NCBI RefSeq assembly: GCF_003011885.1
Contig: NZ_PXXO01000005.1
Span: 119,027-183,026, forward strand
Direction of reading: 5' to 3'
Source: Cyanobium usitatum str. Tous
GTDB lineage: Bacteria; Cyanobacteriota; Cyanobacteriia; PCC-6307; Cyanobiaceae
DNA length: 64,000 nucleotides
Positions 14,746-27,400 of the stretch are shown one piece after another (within the stretch, counting starts at the first letter, position 1; every line of letters starts with the position of its first letter). The position numbers and the translations under genes were made by a program. The notes beneath the pieces are model-generated. The model made no database searches and was not told the DNA's origin. It saw only the letters and a list, made by a program, of their open reading frames with translations.

Positions 14746-16353
14746 ATGCCTGACGGAAGACCATCCCATGTAGTCGTCATCGGAGCTGGATGGGCTGGTT
14801 GGGGCGCAGCCAAGGCACTCTGTGAAGCGGGTATTCGTGTCACCTTGATTGATGGGATGTCCGATCCAACAGGCACTCAACCAATCACAACCAAAAGCGG
14901 CAAACCTTTCGAGGCAGGCACCAGAGGTTTTTGGAAAGACTATCCCAATATCAATGCCCTAACAGGTGAACTCGGTGCTGGCGATATCTTCACTGACTTC
15001 ACAACAAGTGCCTTCTGGTCGCCAGATGGGTTAGAAGCAACAGCGCCTGTCTTTGGTGAGGCACCCCAATGGCCAAGTCCGCTTGGCCAGATGGTGGCAA
15101 CAATCACTAACTTCACGCGACTACCCATTCAAGACAGGCTCAGTATCGCAGGGCTTCTCTATGCGATGCTGGATCTTTATCGCAGCGATAAGATTTTCCA
15201 GCAGTACGACGATCTCGATGCGCAATCACTCTTTGTCAAGCTTGGCATCAGCGATCGGCTCATCAATGAGTTCTTGCGCCCCACCTTGCTGGTTGGCTTG
15301 TTCAAGCCGCCCGAAGAGCTTTCGGCCGCGGTCACCATGGAGCTCCTTTATTACTACGCCCTGGCCCACCAAGACTCATTTGATGTCTGTTGGATCAAGT
15401 CGAAAAGTATCGCTGAACATTTGTTTGCACCCCTGAGTAGAAGGCTGATCTCCCGCCATCATCTGCAGGTCCTTGGTGGAACGCTGGTGAGACGGGTGAA
15501 TGTGTCGTCTGACTCGCAGCGCGTCAGCTCGGTTGAGCTTCAGAACATGGCAACCAAAACAGTTCAGGTGATTGACGACGTGGATGCTGTGGTCTTGGCG
15601 GTTGGTGCAAAAGGGCTCAAGTCTCTGATGGCTCAATCTCCAGAACTCAGCAAGGCAGCACCAGAGCTTGTTAGCGCTGCTTCGCTTGGCTCCATCGATG
15701 TCGTTTCAGCACGTCTTTGGCTGGATCGTTATGTTCCAATCGCTTACCCAGCCAACGTGTTTTCCCGCTTCGAATCACTGAAGGGCTCTGGGGGCACTTT
15801 TTTCATGCTGGATCAGTTGCATATGGATGCGCAACAGGCTCTCTGGGGTGATGGGCAGCCCCAGGGCTCGGTGATCGCCAGCGACTTTTACAACGCATCG
15901 GCTATCGCAGCGATGAGTGATCAAGAGATCATCGACTTGCTTACGCGTGACCTGCTCCCCATCGCGCATCCCGAATTCACCAATGCCAAGGTGGTTGATT
16001 CCGAGGTGCGGCGCTATCCAGGCTCTGTGTCGCTCTTTTCTCCGGGCAGTTTCAGAAAACGGCCACCTTTGGAAAGCTCATTGCAGTCGATCGTCTGCGC
16101 TGGCGACTGGGTGCGGATGGGCGACAAAGAACATGGAGCCAAGGGTCTGTGTCAGGAACGAGCCTATGTGTGCGGGCTGGAGGCAGGGAACTCCTTGATA
16201 AGACGCAAGATTGTCAACGGTGCCGATCACTCCCATTCCATTCTCCCTATTCGGGCAGACGAGCCACAAGTCGTTCTAGGCCGTGCTCTCAACAAGCTCG
16301 TGATGGATCCAATTGAAGCCCTTGGTGTGAAACTGCCGTGGTTCAACTCCTAA
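14746..16353 (+). CDS. FAD-dependent oxidoreductase (amine oxidase/carotenoid desaturase superfamily)
   Basis: A 535-residue flavoprotein. The N-terminal dinucleotide-binding motif is VVVIGAGWAGWGAAKAL (about 9-25). FEAGTRGFW is the conserved FAD-contact region, AVVLAVGAKG is the second Gly-motif strand, and VCAGDWVRMG plus GLCQERAYVCGLEAG near residue 440-485 forms the C-terminal FAD-binding box. The fold groups it with carotenoid desaturases/isomerases and HpnE-like oxidases; the substrate is unknown. Base composition is somewhat AT-richer than the neighbouring YccF gene, from which it diverges. A desaturase-family hydrophobic enzyme follows, so lipid or carotenoid chemistry is plausible. 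Confidence 0.87.
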   Translation: MPDGRPSHVVVIGAGWAGWGAAKALCEAGIRVTLIDGMSDPTGTQPITTKSGKPFEAGTRGFWKDYPNINALTGELGAGDIFTDFTTSAFWSPDGLEATAPVFGEAPQWPSPLGQMVATITNFTRLPIQDRLSIAGLLYAMLDLYRSDKIFQQYDDLDAQSLFVKLGISDRLINEFLRPTLLVGLFKPPEELSAAVTMELLYYYALAHQDSFDVCWIKSKSIAEHLFAPLSRRLISRHHLQVLGGTLVRRVNVSSDSQRVSSVELQNMATKTVQVIDDVDAVVLAVGAKGLKSLMAQSPELSKAAPELVSAASLGSIDVVSARLWLDRYVPIAYPANVFSRFESLKGSGGTFFMLDQLHMDAQQALWGDGQPQGSVIASDFYNASAIAAMSDQEIIDLLTRDLLPIAHPEFTNAKVVDSEVRRYPGSVSLFSPGSFRKRPPLESSLQSIVCAGDWVRMGDKEHGAKGLCQERAYVCGLEAGNSLIRRKIVNGADHSHSILPIRADEPQVVLGRALNKLVMDPIEALGVKLPWFNS

Positions 16354-16744
16354 CGAGTGCTGGACTGATGGCCGACTTCATTCAGTGCTGAGGCTTGCGG
16401 TCTTGTCGTTCAAGCACCGCCAAAAAGATGTCTACGCGATCAACCTCCAGGGATTGACCACCGTGCAATAGCCGGCGCTTCGCCAAGGAGCCCTCTTTTG
16501 ACTTGTTGCTGCGGCAAGGCTTCCTAGGCCTGACGTGGCGGGAGATTGCCGGTCAGCTCGACGCCTGGAACACTGATGCGACTGGGGCCTTGGAGATGCA
16601 GATTGCGGCGTTGGCGCTGTTCAAGCGCGGCGTAGCTGGTTTTTTTGCAAACGACTGGTTCAGAATTCTGATAGTTCCTAACAGACAGAATTGGAGCGTA
16701 TTGACACTCATCTCTGATGTTCCTGCTTCTGTCCCCTTGCCGCG
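16354..16744. other. Intergenic region without a recognisable gene
   Basis: A forward frame at 16503-16748 is open but its translation shows no family features and overlaps the next gene's start. Positions 16640-16720 are AT-rich (TTTTTTTGCAAACG, AACAGACAGAATTGG) and probably hold the promoter of the desaturase-like gene. Confidence 0.45.
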
Positions 16745-17728
16745 ATGACGACTCTGGATCGTGATCTCTGCGCAGCGGTCGCTGATCTAGGCGGGGCTCC
16801 GTCATGGATTGAACGGGCCTGGACTGTGGCTCGGCTGCTTGGGCTAAGCGGTGTGTTGATCGGCGGCTCGTGCCTGTTCTGGATGCTGCCGCTGGGCTGG
16901 CTTTCTGGGGCCATGTTGATAATTACTGGGGCTGCATACGCACTGCTGCTGATCGCTACCCATGAGATGGTTCATGGCACATTGCTTGGCTGGCGGAGGT
17001 TCGAGACCCCTTTCGCTTGCCTTCTCGGCTGGCCAATGGGCTGGCCCTACCTCACCTACGCGCGGCTGCATCGGCTACATCACCTCTGGAACGGTCGCGA
17101 CCCGCGCGATCCAGAGAGAACGGATGTGCTTCCAATGGAGCGATTGCACGCCAGCCCCCTGCGCCGCCAGCTGCAGAGCCACCTTCTGCCTTTGCGGATT
17201 CTGGTGTTCGGTGGGGTGGGGCTCATCGCTGACACCACGATCAAAGGCCTGCAACTGCAGCATGTTGATCCGCGACTGGGGCAAGCGCGGCTCGTAGATG
17301 GGATCGGCGTTGTCGTTGTGCACGCGGCGATGTTGAGCGTTGCCGTGGTCCACGGGGAAATCTGGCACTATCTCCTCTTCTGGTTGGTCCTTGAACGGGT
17401 GATCGGCGTGATCGTGCAGCTGCGCGGCCTAGTCGAACACCACGGTCTGTGGCAGCAGCACAACACCAATTTACAGACGCAGCTCTACTCCAGCCGCAAC
17501 ATCCGTTGCAGCACCTGGTTTAACGCCCTGATGGGCGGGTTGCCACATCACAGTGCCCACCACGCCTTCCCCTGGCTTTGCAGCGCACGGCTACCAGAAG
17601 GGAGTGCCCGCATCGCGGCGGTACTTGCACGCCATGGCGCGGCACCGACTCCCTTCGCAGACAGCTACGCAGCAGCCCTGCAACTGCTCATCCATGGGCG
17701 ATCAGTCCCTGGTGCAGCTTGCAGCTGA
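16745..17728 (+). CDS. Fatty-acid-desaturase-family membrane enzyme
   Basis: A 327-residue integral membrane protein with the three His boxes of the di-iron desaturase/hydroxylase superfamily: HEMVH (about 77-81), HRLHHLWNGRDPRD (about 107-120) and HHSAHH (about 271-276). Additional family sequence is LRGLVEHHGLW before the last box. Such enzymes use oxygen and an electron donor, often ferredoxin, to desaturate or hydroxylate lipids or carotenoids. No acyl-chain or ring specificity can be assigned; both fatty acid desaturases and CrtR/CrtW-like enzymes share this layout. Two N-terminal spans and one more pair in the middle are visible. Confidence 0.87.
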   Translation: MTTLDRDLCAAVADLGGAPSWIERAWTVARLLGLSGVLIGGSCLFWMLPLGWLSGAMLIITGAAYALLLIATHEMVHGTLLGWRRFETPFACLLGWPMGWPYLTYARLHRLHHLWNGRDPRDPERTDVLPMERLHASPLRRQLQSHLLPLRILVFGGVGLIADTTIKGLQLQHVDPRLGQARLVDGIGVVVVHAAMLSVAVVHGEIWHYLLFWLVLERVIGVIVQLRGLVEHHGLWQQHNTNLQTQLYSSRNIRCSTWFNALMGGLPHHSAHHAFPWLCSARLPEGSARIAAVLARHGAAPTPFADSYAAALQLLIHGRSVPGAACS

Positions 17729-18089
17729 GCACCGGGATGGACCCGTCCTGGATCTACGCGGCAGCTTGGTTGGTTTGATTAACGCTGAGGTTCAACAGGA
17801 GCTTTTCGTCCACCACCCGTTGCCAAGTACATCGGTCTGCCAATGCAAAGAATAGATATTCAACGCTCTGCTCATCTGGTGCCATAAACACAAGGGTGTT
17901 TTAGTGCTGGCGCGGACTGTTTGCCTTGGTTGGTAGACAGGTACCGGCCCTCTGCAGGGCTGCACTGAAGTCCACTCCCCGCCTGTCGGTGTACTGAGCA
18001 GCAATCAGCACAAGCCTGGTAGCTGGCTCATCTGGTATTCCACTCCTGTCGATCTGTGCAGCGTGGACCCCAGCAAAGTCACCACGATT
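17729..18089. other. Intergenic, no intact gene seen
   Basis: Only short frames without family features. The region runs from the end of the desaturase gene to two gene relics (18090-18275 and 18274-18476) that precede the giant gene, so it is probably decayed sequence. Confidence 0.45.
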
Positions 18090-18275
18090 TCATGCCTCTT
18101 TGGCAATCTGCCGGTTCAGTTCCGCTAGCAGCTCATTGTTTTGACGTAAGTACCTCGCGCGGTAGTCCTCCGCTGGGCGGTTGAGGTTAGAGCTGGTGTC
18201 AATCCAGTAAAGATCCCCGTCCTGCTGGATGTACCGGCCTCGATGCCGGGCGAGAAGGGTCCAGCAGAACGAGAA
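18090..18275 (-). pseudogene. C-terminal relic of an unknown gene
   Basis: Leftward translation gives about 60 residues of good coding character ending at TGA (18090-18092): GRYIQQDGDLYWIDT, then NRPAEDYRARYLRQNNELLA and ELNRQIAKEA. No start codon lies between the in-frame TAA at 18276-18278 and this stretch. The break coincides exactly with the edge of the rightward DUF4347 relic, so a gene of opposite orientation was cut at this joint. The family is not recognised. Confidence 0.42.
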
Positions 18276-18476
18276 TTACTTGCCGGCTGCAGCAACCTGG
18301 AGGCCTTTCACCTCGTATCCCACGGCAGCGAGGGGCGGATATGACTCGACGATCCAGCTATGGGGCAGCTCGCTCACGAACGACGACGATCTGCTGCTCT
18401 ACTGCTGTAATTCAGGGGCATGCTCGTACGGCCAGGAGTTCATTGGCAAAGCTGCCATTAGCGGTTTTTTCCTGGA
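18274..18476 (+). pseudogene. Frameshifted DUF4347 fragment
   Basis: Translation of 18274-18335 gives ELLAGCSNLEAFHLVSHGSE, nearly the same as ELLAGYSTLDALHIVSHGSE in the giant protein encoded just downstream. It then reaches TGA (about 18339-18341). In another frame the sequence resumes as DDDLLLYCCNSGACSYGQEF, matching the giant protein's GGDLMVYGCDLAAGPAGQSF. The middle part is shortened. It is a decayed, shortened second copy of the DUF4347 domain, ending immediately before the giant gene's ATG. Confidence 0.65.
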
Positions 18477-18479
18477 CCC

Positions 18480-21400
18480 ATGGACCTCTCAACCCAGTAC
18501 AACCCCACGACTACCGGCTGGGGCGTCACCAATACTTGGGTCGAGGAGCTCTACCCCTCGGGGACAGGCATCCCCGGCTGTGATGTTCCCCTCCTCGGTT
18601 CGGATGATCAGAGTCAGTGGCTTGGGGATTTCAATGTCGAGGGGCTCCTCGGAACCCTTGACCCACCTGGAGAGGGGAGCGAGATCATCTCCCTGGCCAC
18701 CAGCTGGACAAGCAGCTGGGAGAGCCGACCATGGGCCGAGGCCGGAGCACCTGCACTTGATCTGATCACGGGCGTTGCTAGCTCCGCCCCCCAGCCACCC
18801 GTGGTGCGGGAACTGCTGATCCTGGATGCCGGGGTCGACGCTCTGGAAGAACTGAGGGCCGGGGTCAAGGCCGGCGTGGCGGTGGCGGTGCTCGATGGCG
18901 CGCGCGACGGGGTCGAGCAGATCAACGAATTGCTGGCCGGCTACAGCACCCTGGATGCCCTCCATATCGTTTCCCACGGCAGCGAGGGGTCGCTCCAGCT
19001 GGGCTCCACACAACTCAATTCCGCCAACCTGGCCCGCTACGCCACCGATCTGCAGCAGTGGGGCACGGCTCTGGCCAGCGGTGGCGACCTCATGGTCTAC
19101 GGCTGTGACCTTGCGGCTGGCCCCGCTGGCCAGTCCTTCCTCCAGCAGCTGAGCGCTCTTACCGGCGCCGATGTGGCCGCCTCGGACGATCCCACTGGCT
19201 CGGCGTTGCTGGGTGGTGATTGGGACCTGGAGCGCACAACGGGTGCGATCGAATCGGGGCTGGCCTTCAGCGATTCCCTGCTGGCGACCTACCAATCTGT
19301 GCTGGCCGAGACCTTGAGCCCACAGGTGGAGGCCGGGATCGCTTCCGGGCTGAATACCCTGGAGCAATTCGCCAACAGCATCAGTCAACTCGAGGCGCTG
19401 ACGACAGATTTACCGATTGTGGGTAAATCGATCAGCTCGGTTCTCAATCTCGGCCAACGGCTCAATGACGAGCTGCTGCAACCGATCAAGACCTATCTGG
19501 CCGCGTACGATCCAGCGGATTCGGCGGCCCTGGTCGCCGGCCTGAACGCTCTCCTCCCTGATCCGATCCAACTGATCGACGAATCCACCGCCGGAGTCGT
19601 GCGGATCAGGGTTCAAGGCCTGAGTTTCTCGGCAACCAAGGAGGATATTCAAGCAAGTCTGGGAGCAGAAGCAGAGACCCTGGGACTTGATCTGGGCGCT
19701 GGAGGCCTACTCGACTTCACCCCGACCATCGCCATGGGCGGGACTGATGGGTTTGTGATCGGCTTCGACCTGGACCCCACCAAGGCACCGGGAGAGGCCT
19801 TCTTCGTTGACTTCACGGGAGCCTCTCTGAACGTGAGCGTGGAGACGCCGTTCGCCAACAAAACTCCCGGCGAAACCTTCGACTTCGACGTCGAGCTTGG
19901 AATGCTCGGCGGGGTGAAGGTCGTTGACGGGAGCTTTGATCTCAACGCCAACATCGCCTTCTCCTTCGCGGACCCCACTCTCACGGCGAACGACATTCTC
20001 GGTAGCGCCATCTCCAGTCTCGTCACCGTCACGCCGACCGCAAGCTTCAACGCCACATTGAATGTTTCTGCAAGCCTTGGCGGCGAAAGTGTTGGTTCAG
20101 GTCAAATAGGTGTGGCGCTTACAGGTGATGCCTTCAGCGAGTACGACATCGACGTCACCGTCAGTAACCAGTCTCTGAAGAATTTCTCCAACATCACCCC
20201 TGGTGATGTTGTCAGTGCCTTGAGCGAGCTGGGCAACAATCTGCAGGCGCTGGCCTCCTCCTTCAATCTTCCGGGAGGCATCCCCTTCGTCGAAGATCAG
20301 ATTGCTGACATCCTCGATTTTGCCGCCCAGCTCCAGGATCTGACCAAGCAATTGTTTGATCTGGGCCTCCAGGGCGGCACGGAATTTCTGGCGAGCGCCC
20401 TGAGCTCGAACGCCACCTTCCAGGTTGTCGTTGATGGAGTGGCGTCCGGGCTCATCACCGTGTACGCGGGCACATCACTGGCCGGTCTGGTTGCTGCTGT
20501 GCAAGCCCAATTGCCTGCCGGACTGGAAGCCAGTCTCGACAACGGTCGTCTGGCTATCCGCACGACAGGCGATGGCATCGAGAGCCTGAAATTCTCGAAC
20601 GTCAACGCTGTGGCCCAGGCGGCCTTCGGCTTTGCTGACAGCCAGAGCGCCCTTCCCTTCTACGACTTCGTCACCTTCCAGGATCTCGAAGCTCTGATCA
20701 ATCCCTACCTGCCGGCTGGTTTCTCGATCACCTACGACCCGCTTCTTAAGACCATTGGCTTTGACCTTGAACTCTTCGGCCAGACCCAGGCTGATGTTGA
20801 GCTGAACTTCACGAAGGACATCGATCTGGGCGGTCTGGCGACCCTCTCCCTCGCTGGCGGCGGCACGGCCTCGGTTGATGCGGCTGCAAGGCTCAAGCTG
20901 GCGGCGGCCTTCGACCTGACGCCCCTGAGCCTCAGCACCAAGATCACCGACCTTAACGGCGGCCTCGGGATTCGCACCAACACAGGTGTCAGCCCTGATC
21001 TCAACTTCCAGTTCGCCAACGGCACCACAGGCGCGGTGGATCTCGATGTTCCGGATGTTCTGGCACCTACGGCCACCGTGGCTGATCTGATCGCCGCACT
21101 CACCAGCCAGACGGCAGGCAGGTTGGCCGTCGAGATCAACTTCACCCAGGACGGGCTGATCCTCAGGGACACGACCCACACCCCCTCCACGACCAACACC
21201 TTCAAGGTGGCCTTCGCACCGGGTTCCGCCGCCGCCCTCGACCTTGGTTTCGGCATCGGCGTGGCGGATGTCGATGACAACGGGCGCCTCGACGGCAGCA
21301 CGATCATCTCGCGCCTGTTCTTAAAGCCCTACGACAGCGGCACCGGGGCAGGCTCGAGCATTGCCGCCGGCTTTGAGTTGAGCGCCACCGACCTGCACCT

Positions 21401-24400
21401 CGGTGCATCCCTTGGCATTCTGGAAGTGGGCGTCACGGGTGGAACCTCCGCTCCGATCCAGCTGGCCATCCGCGGCGCCCTGCTCGACCCCGATGGCAGT
21501 GGAAGCATCTATCTGCCGGAATTGAGCGTTGATCCGGCTGCCTCCCTAGCACTGGGATTCGGTACCTACGCAGGCGGAGCGAACCTGAGCGGTGCCTTCA
21601 CCCCGCTGGCCGTCGGCGACGAACTGGGTTCCTTCGATCTGGGCCTGTCCTTTGATTGCGCCGACACCTACGGCATCGATCTGGGAGGAGAGCTGGCCGC
21701 CATCTCCGTGAAGCTGAAGGTTGAGAGCATCTCCAGCCTTGTCCCCTTGATCGTTCCCGACGTTGACATCGATGCGGGATCCCTGCCCAACTTCTCAGCC
21801 ATCCTCGAGAGCTTCGAGAACCTTTCGATCCCCCAACTGCTGGCCCTGGTCGCCGACATTGTCGAGAAGTTCAAGGACCTGCCACTGATCAGCACCCAGT
21901 TGCCGTTGCTTGATCAATCGATCGGCGATCTGGTCTCCTTCATCAGCGACAAGATCGACACGATCGTGGGTGACTTCAGCACGATGCAGGACGACCTGAG
22001 CGCCCTGCTGGAAGCCACGATCAACGGCCTGCAGGCGGGAGGCAGCGTCAATGGCCAACCCCTCGGAGCTGCTCTGGTGGCCCTTGGCAGCGAGCGCCAG
22101 GAACTGCTTTTCCACGCCCTCGAGCACCTCGATGGCGCCATTCAGGCCGTGCCCGCGGATCTGAATCTCCTCTTCGATGGAGGCTCCCCAAAAATACTCG
22201 CCCTGGCCGCAGCCTTCCGCTCCCTGAGGGAGGTGGTTCAGGTGATCGACGACGAGGTGCCTGCTGCCCAGGCCGTGGTCGATTACTTCTCGGTACCCGT
22301 CACGTCTGGAGTGCCGGCCCTGGCAAGCCGCTCCTTCTTCCGTCAGGTTTCAGATCTCCTGCCCTCCGGTGATCGGATCGTGCAGGTGCTGATGAAGGCC
22401 TTGGGGCTGGAGCTGCTCGATCTCTCCGATCCAGCCAATGCCGCCATCCTCACCGCCATCAGCGAGGCCCAGGCTGCGGCCGATTTGCTGATCACCAATG
22501 TTCCATCTTTGCCCAGCGGAGATCTGGGTCCCCTCAGTGTCCCCCGGGATGCAGCTCAGGACGACCTCGACTCGGCCTTGGCAGCCCTCGGCAGCGTCTC
22601 GGTGCGGCTAGGGGCAGCCATCACGGATCAGAACGTGTTCGCGGCCCTGCGGGCCGTGAGTGATCTGGCGGACGCCATCAGCGGGATTCAGAGCGCCCTC
22701 AAGATGCTGGTCAACGCCGCAGACCCGATCTTCGACATAGCGATCTCGGAACTGAAAACGTTCCTCAGCGATGTGATCAGCGGCGTGCGCAGCAAGGTGT
22801 TCGAAGCCTTCCCCCTGGGGGCCCTCACCTTCTCGCTGCCCGAAGGAGGCAAGGCCCTGCAGATCGACCTCCATGTGGCCCGGAGCATTACCGAGGATGT
22901 GGTGGTCGAAGTAGATCTTGACACTGGGCTGCCTGATTTTGTTCCCCTCAATTTCAATGGGGCGATTGCGGGACAGATCAATCTGCTGGCCGACTTCCGC
23001 TTCGGCTTTGGCATCGATCTCGACGACAGCTCGCTCAACTATCTGGATCCCTATCTGGCCGCAGATTCGGAGGTGGCCCTGTCGGCCAGCCTCGATCTGG
23101 CAATCACGGCTGATGCCACGATTGGTGGCCTGACCCTTGGGATCACCGACGGTTTCATCAAGCTCAACAACACGATTGATCTGGGGGCTGATAACGCCGT
23201 CGGCGGCGCGGACGTCGATGCGGACACCTATGGCGATCCAGTGGGCACCGGGGCGATTCTGGCCCTAGGTCTTAACGATCCGACCCCGGGCGATGGCAGG
23301 GTCTACTTCCCAGAGATCGCCGCCGCGATCGACCCCAGGCTGGAGGCCGCTCTGCTGGTCTACCTGCCGGTAGACGTGAACGGAACCACCTTTGACATCT
23401 TTGCCCAGGCAACCCTCAACAATTTCACCGACTTCGACTTCACGATCTCTGACCTACCCCAGGGGCTCATTGATGAGATTGTCAACGGTCTGACCGAACT
23501 CAATCTCGCCAACATCTTGGCCGGGCTCAAGACTCTGCTGGGGGCCCTTGAGAGCGGGCTCAAGAGTGATCTGATCTCTCAGATTCCAGGGATCGGCGAT
23601 GACCTCTCCAGCGTTGGTGATGTGCTGGGGGATGTGAATGGCTTCATCACGGAGTTTGAAACCTGGATCAACAACACCTTGGGTGTGGTCGGCCTGACAG
23701 CAGATAACGTCTTGGCCCTTCTGAAGAAGTTCCTCTTCGACACCCTCGGACCTGGAGCCACAACAGGGACTCCTGAGGATCTACTGCCCTCGTTCACACC
23801 CCTGAACATCCTTTTCCTCAATGCCGCCACCGACGGGGTGAATACCTCTGTCTTGGATTGGGAAGACATCCCCCTCACCTTCACGGGCGCGGGCAACCTG
23901 CTGAATGACGCCGACGCAGGCTTTGATTTCGACCTGGAGATCGGTTTCAACAAAACCATCGAGGTCCCCCTGGATTTCGGTTTCGAGGGCATGGGCCTGG
24001 AGCTGGACTCCGATGCCCTTCTCAATCTGAGCATCACTCCCTCCCTTGGTCTGGCCTTTGGCCTGACCCGCAGCCAGGGCTTCTACGTCGACCTCGATCG
24101 CACCGGCGGCGAGTTGCTGGTAGACGCTTACCTCGATGAAAGCAGCAGCCTGGATCTGAAACTCTGGTTCCTGGATCTATCCGCCACGGTAGCGCCTGTG
24201 GAGGACATGAATCACGACGGTGATGCCGATGACACCCTCGATGAAGTCGCCGACAGGATCGATTACAACCGTGATGGCGTAATCGACAACATTAGCGTCG
24301 CCGAATTGGGCGACTCCGATAGCAATGGAGAGATCACCGGCGGCGTAGGCATCTTTGGTGCTGCGGCGCTCAGCTTTGGGACCGGCAAGCTCACCTTCAA

Positions 24401-27400
24401 CGATCTGGAGAATTTCGCTCCCAACTTCGATTTTACAGCCAAAGCCGATCTCGATCTTTTCTTCGAAGCGGCCCTGGCCGGACAGCAGGCCCTGCCCGAT
24501 CTGGAAGCCTTGCTGGATATCGACTGGAACTTCAGTCTCGACAACCCCAGCAATCCTGCCAATTTACCTGAGGTGAGATTTGCCAACGTTCGCCTCGATC
24601 TGGGTGACTTCTTCCGCGACAATGTTGCTCCTGTCATCGCAGTTTTTGAAGACTATCTCCAACCGCTTCAGGCCATCTTTGATGTGGTAAATGCTGAGAT
24701 TCCAGTGATCTCAGAACTGGCCGAACTGCTTGGCCAGGATCCAGTTACCTTCCTGGATCTGGTTGGGCTGCTGGGTTCAGGCTTCGATGATGTCGCCAAG
24801 TATATTGAAACGCTCGATAATATTGTTGATATCATCACAACGATCACAGGCATTGCCAGCGGCCTCGGATCTGGCTACATCGAATTTGGCGATCTTTCCC
24901 TGCCTGATGTTGACGTCACCAAGGCGAGCTCCCGCTCCGCGATCAAATCATTTGATAATCCTACCGCCCTAAGTGCAGACGCCGCCGCCATTCTCAGCCA
25001 GCTTGGTGGCGTCACGGAAGGCATCACTGCCCTGAAAGCCGGAAAGACCAGCACCTCATCAACGGGTGTAACCAATGGCCAGTTCTTCTTTCCGATCATC
25101 GATCAGCCCTTCGGCACCCTGGCTGGCCTGCTGCTGGGCCAGACCCGCGACCTTGTGGTGTGGGATCTGCCCGATTTCGTGGCTGAGTTCAATTACAAGC
25201 AGCTCTTTGGCCCCATTCTTCCTCCCGTTCCCCTCTTTGTTTCCATCTTTGGCAACTTTGAGTTCGCCACCGACTTCGCCATCGGCTTCGATACCCGCGG
25301 TATTCAGAAGAGCTTCGCAGATTTCTACCAAGGCTTCTACTTGCGCGACTGGGCCGATGACGACAACAATGGAATTCTTGATGATGGCGAAACCACCGAA
25401 GCCCGTGAGCTGGGCCTGGATCTTGAATTCGGAGCCGGAGCCGAGCTGAATGTGGTCGTGGCTTCAGCGGGCGTAGAAGGTGGTATCAGCGCCTCGATCA
25501 CCGCCGATTGGCATGACGTGAACGAAGACGGCAAGTTTTACATCGACGAACTGGGCCAACGGCTGGAGCAGGGAATCGAATGCATCTTTGAACTCTCCGG
25601 CAAGCTCGAGGCATTCCTGCGGGCCTTCGTGAAGCTGGGGTTTGATACCCCTTTCGGCTTCGTCACCCTCTTCGAGGAAAGCCTGGATCTGCTGAATGTG
25701 ACCCTGCTGGACTTCTCCGTCAGCTGCCCGCCGCTGCCGATCCCCCAGCCCGGTCGTTGGGAAGATCCCTTAACTCAAGCCACGATCATCCTGAACATCG
25801 GACCCGAAGCCGGCCAGCGCCAACCGGGCGCCACGGACATCGCCGAAACGGTGGAAGTGTTCGGTGAACGTCTCACAGATGACGATCCCGATACAGATCT
25901 TCGCGCCCTTGATGCGGGCATCATTGACAGCGATGGCGATGGGGACATCGACAGTGATGATGTGGGCGCCTGGGTGGCCGGTGGCAACACCCTTGATGTG
26001 CTGATCGATCTCAACAGTGACAACAAGATCGACACCGACGAAGCTCGTTTGCTGGAAGATTTCAACCGCAACGGCACGATCTGCACTACAGAGGAAGACA
26101 AACGCTCTGTACTGCTGATCGGCTTCGGCCAGTGGCAACTCTTCCTCGATAACGCCACCTTGATCCGCGGCGATGGTGGAGCAGAAGACGATCAGATTCT
26201 CTTTGACCACTCCGTCTGGGTTGCGGGGGATCTGAGTGGCGGGGCTGGCAAAGACAACATCGTGGGTGGACAGGGCAACGATCTGATTGAAGGTGGTGAC
26301 GAGGAAGACATCCTCATCGGTGGTTTTGGGAATGACACCATCCGTGGCGACGCTGGTGATGACCAGATCTTTGGCAATGCCGGCATCGATGATCTCTCTG
26401 GCGGAGAGGGGAATGACAATCTCTTTGGGGATAATGGCGATAACATTCAGCCCTTTGTTCTTGACCTCCAGGGTGACCCTGTGGCACCCGAGACTCTCGT
26501 TCTCCTGAGCAGCCTTGGCGACACGCTCCGCGGCGGCGGCGGCGAAGACAACCTCTTCGGTGAATGGGGTAATGACAAGCTCTATGGCGAGAGCGGCCCC
26601 GATCAGCTCTCCGGCGGCCAGGGCGACGACGAGCTGTATGGCGGCAACGATCCCGATCTGCTGGAGGGCAACGAAGGCAGTGACAAGATCTACGGCGAAG
26701 CGGGCAATGATCTGCTCTTTGGTGAAGCCGATAGTTTCGCCACAAACCTCGATGGCGACGACCTGCTTGATGGCGGCACGGAGAATGACACCCTCCGGGA
26801 TGATTACGGCAACGACACCGCCATCGGCGGCTTCGGTGACGACTTCATCGTCACGGGCATCGGCAATGATGTGATCTTCGGTGACGTTGATCCCCGCGTC
26901 GCTGGATCGGCACCGGCTGGATACAGCGGTATGGATACGATCTATGCCGATAGGGATGGCCTTCCGATAACGGATGATGGCTTTGGCCTGGGGAATGGCA
27001 ATGATTACGTCGAAGGCGGCGCGAATGCTGACACGATCTTTTCCGGAGCAGGCAATGATCGGGTGATCGGTGGCTCCTCACCGTTCAGTGCAGAACCCCT
27101 CTTCACCGGCCTGGATGGAGCTGATCTCATCTATGCCCAGGATGGCGATGACATCATTGCCGGTGATAACGCCAAGATCGGCACGGCCGGTGACGCGAGC
27201 TCCGCCGCCACCGTTCAAACCTATGCCGAAGGGGGCGCCGGTATCGACATCATCTATGGCGGTAGTGGTAAGGACTGGATCTTCGGTGGTGGTGCCGGCG
27301 ACAAGCTCTACGGAGATGAAGCAGGTGGAGCAGACGACGACATCGTGGTGGGGGATCAGGGCAGCCTCTCTGCCACCAAGCTCGAAGCCCTGCATAGCGC

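Noticed and set aside
16503..16748. 81-codon forward frame before the desaturase-like gene
   Set aside because: The translation has no family features and overlaps the start of a well-supported gene.
18489..19388. Antisense open frame opposite the DUF4347 domain
   Set aside because: The forward strand encodes a clear DUF4347 domain; the minus frame shows only a compositional echo.
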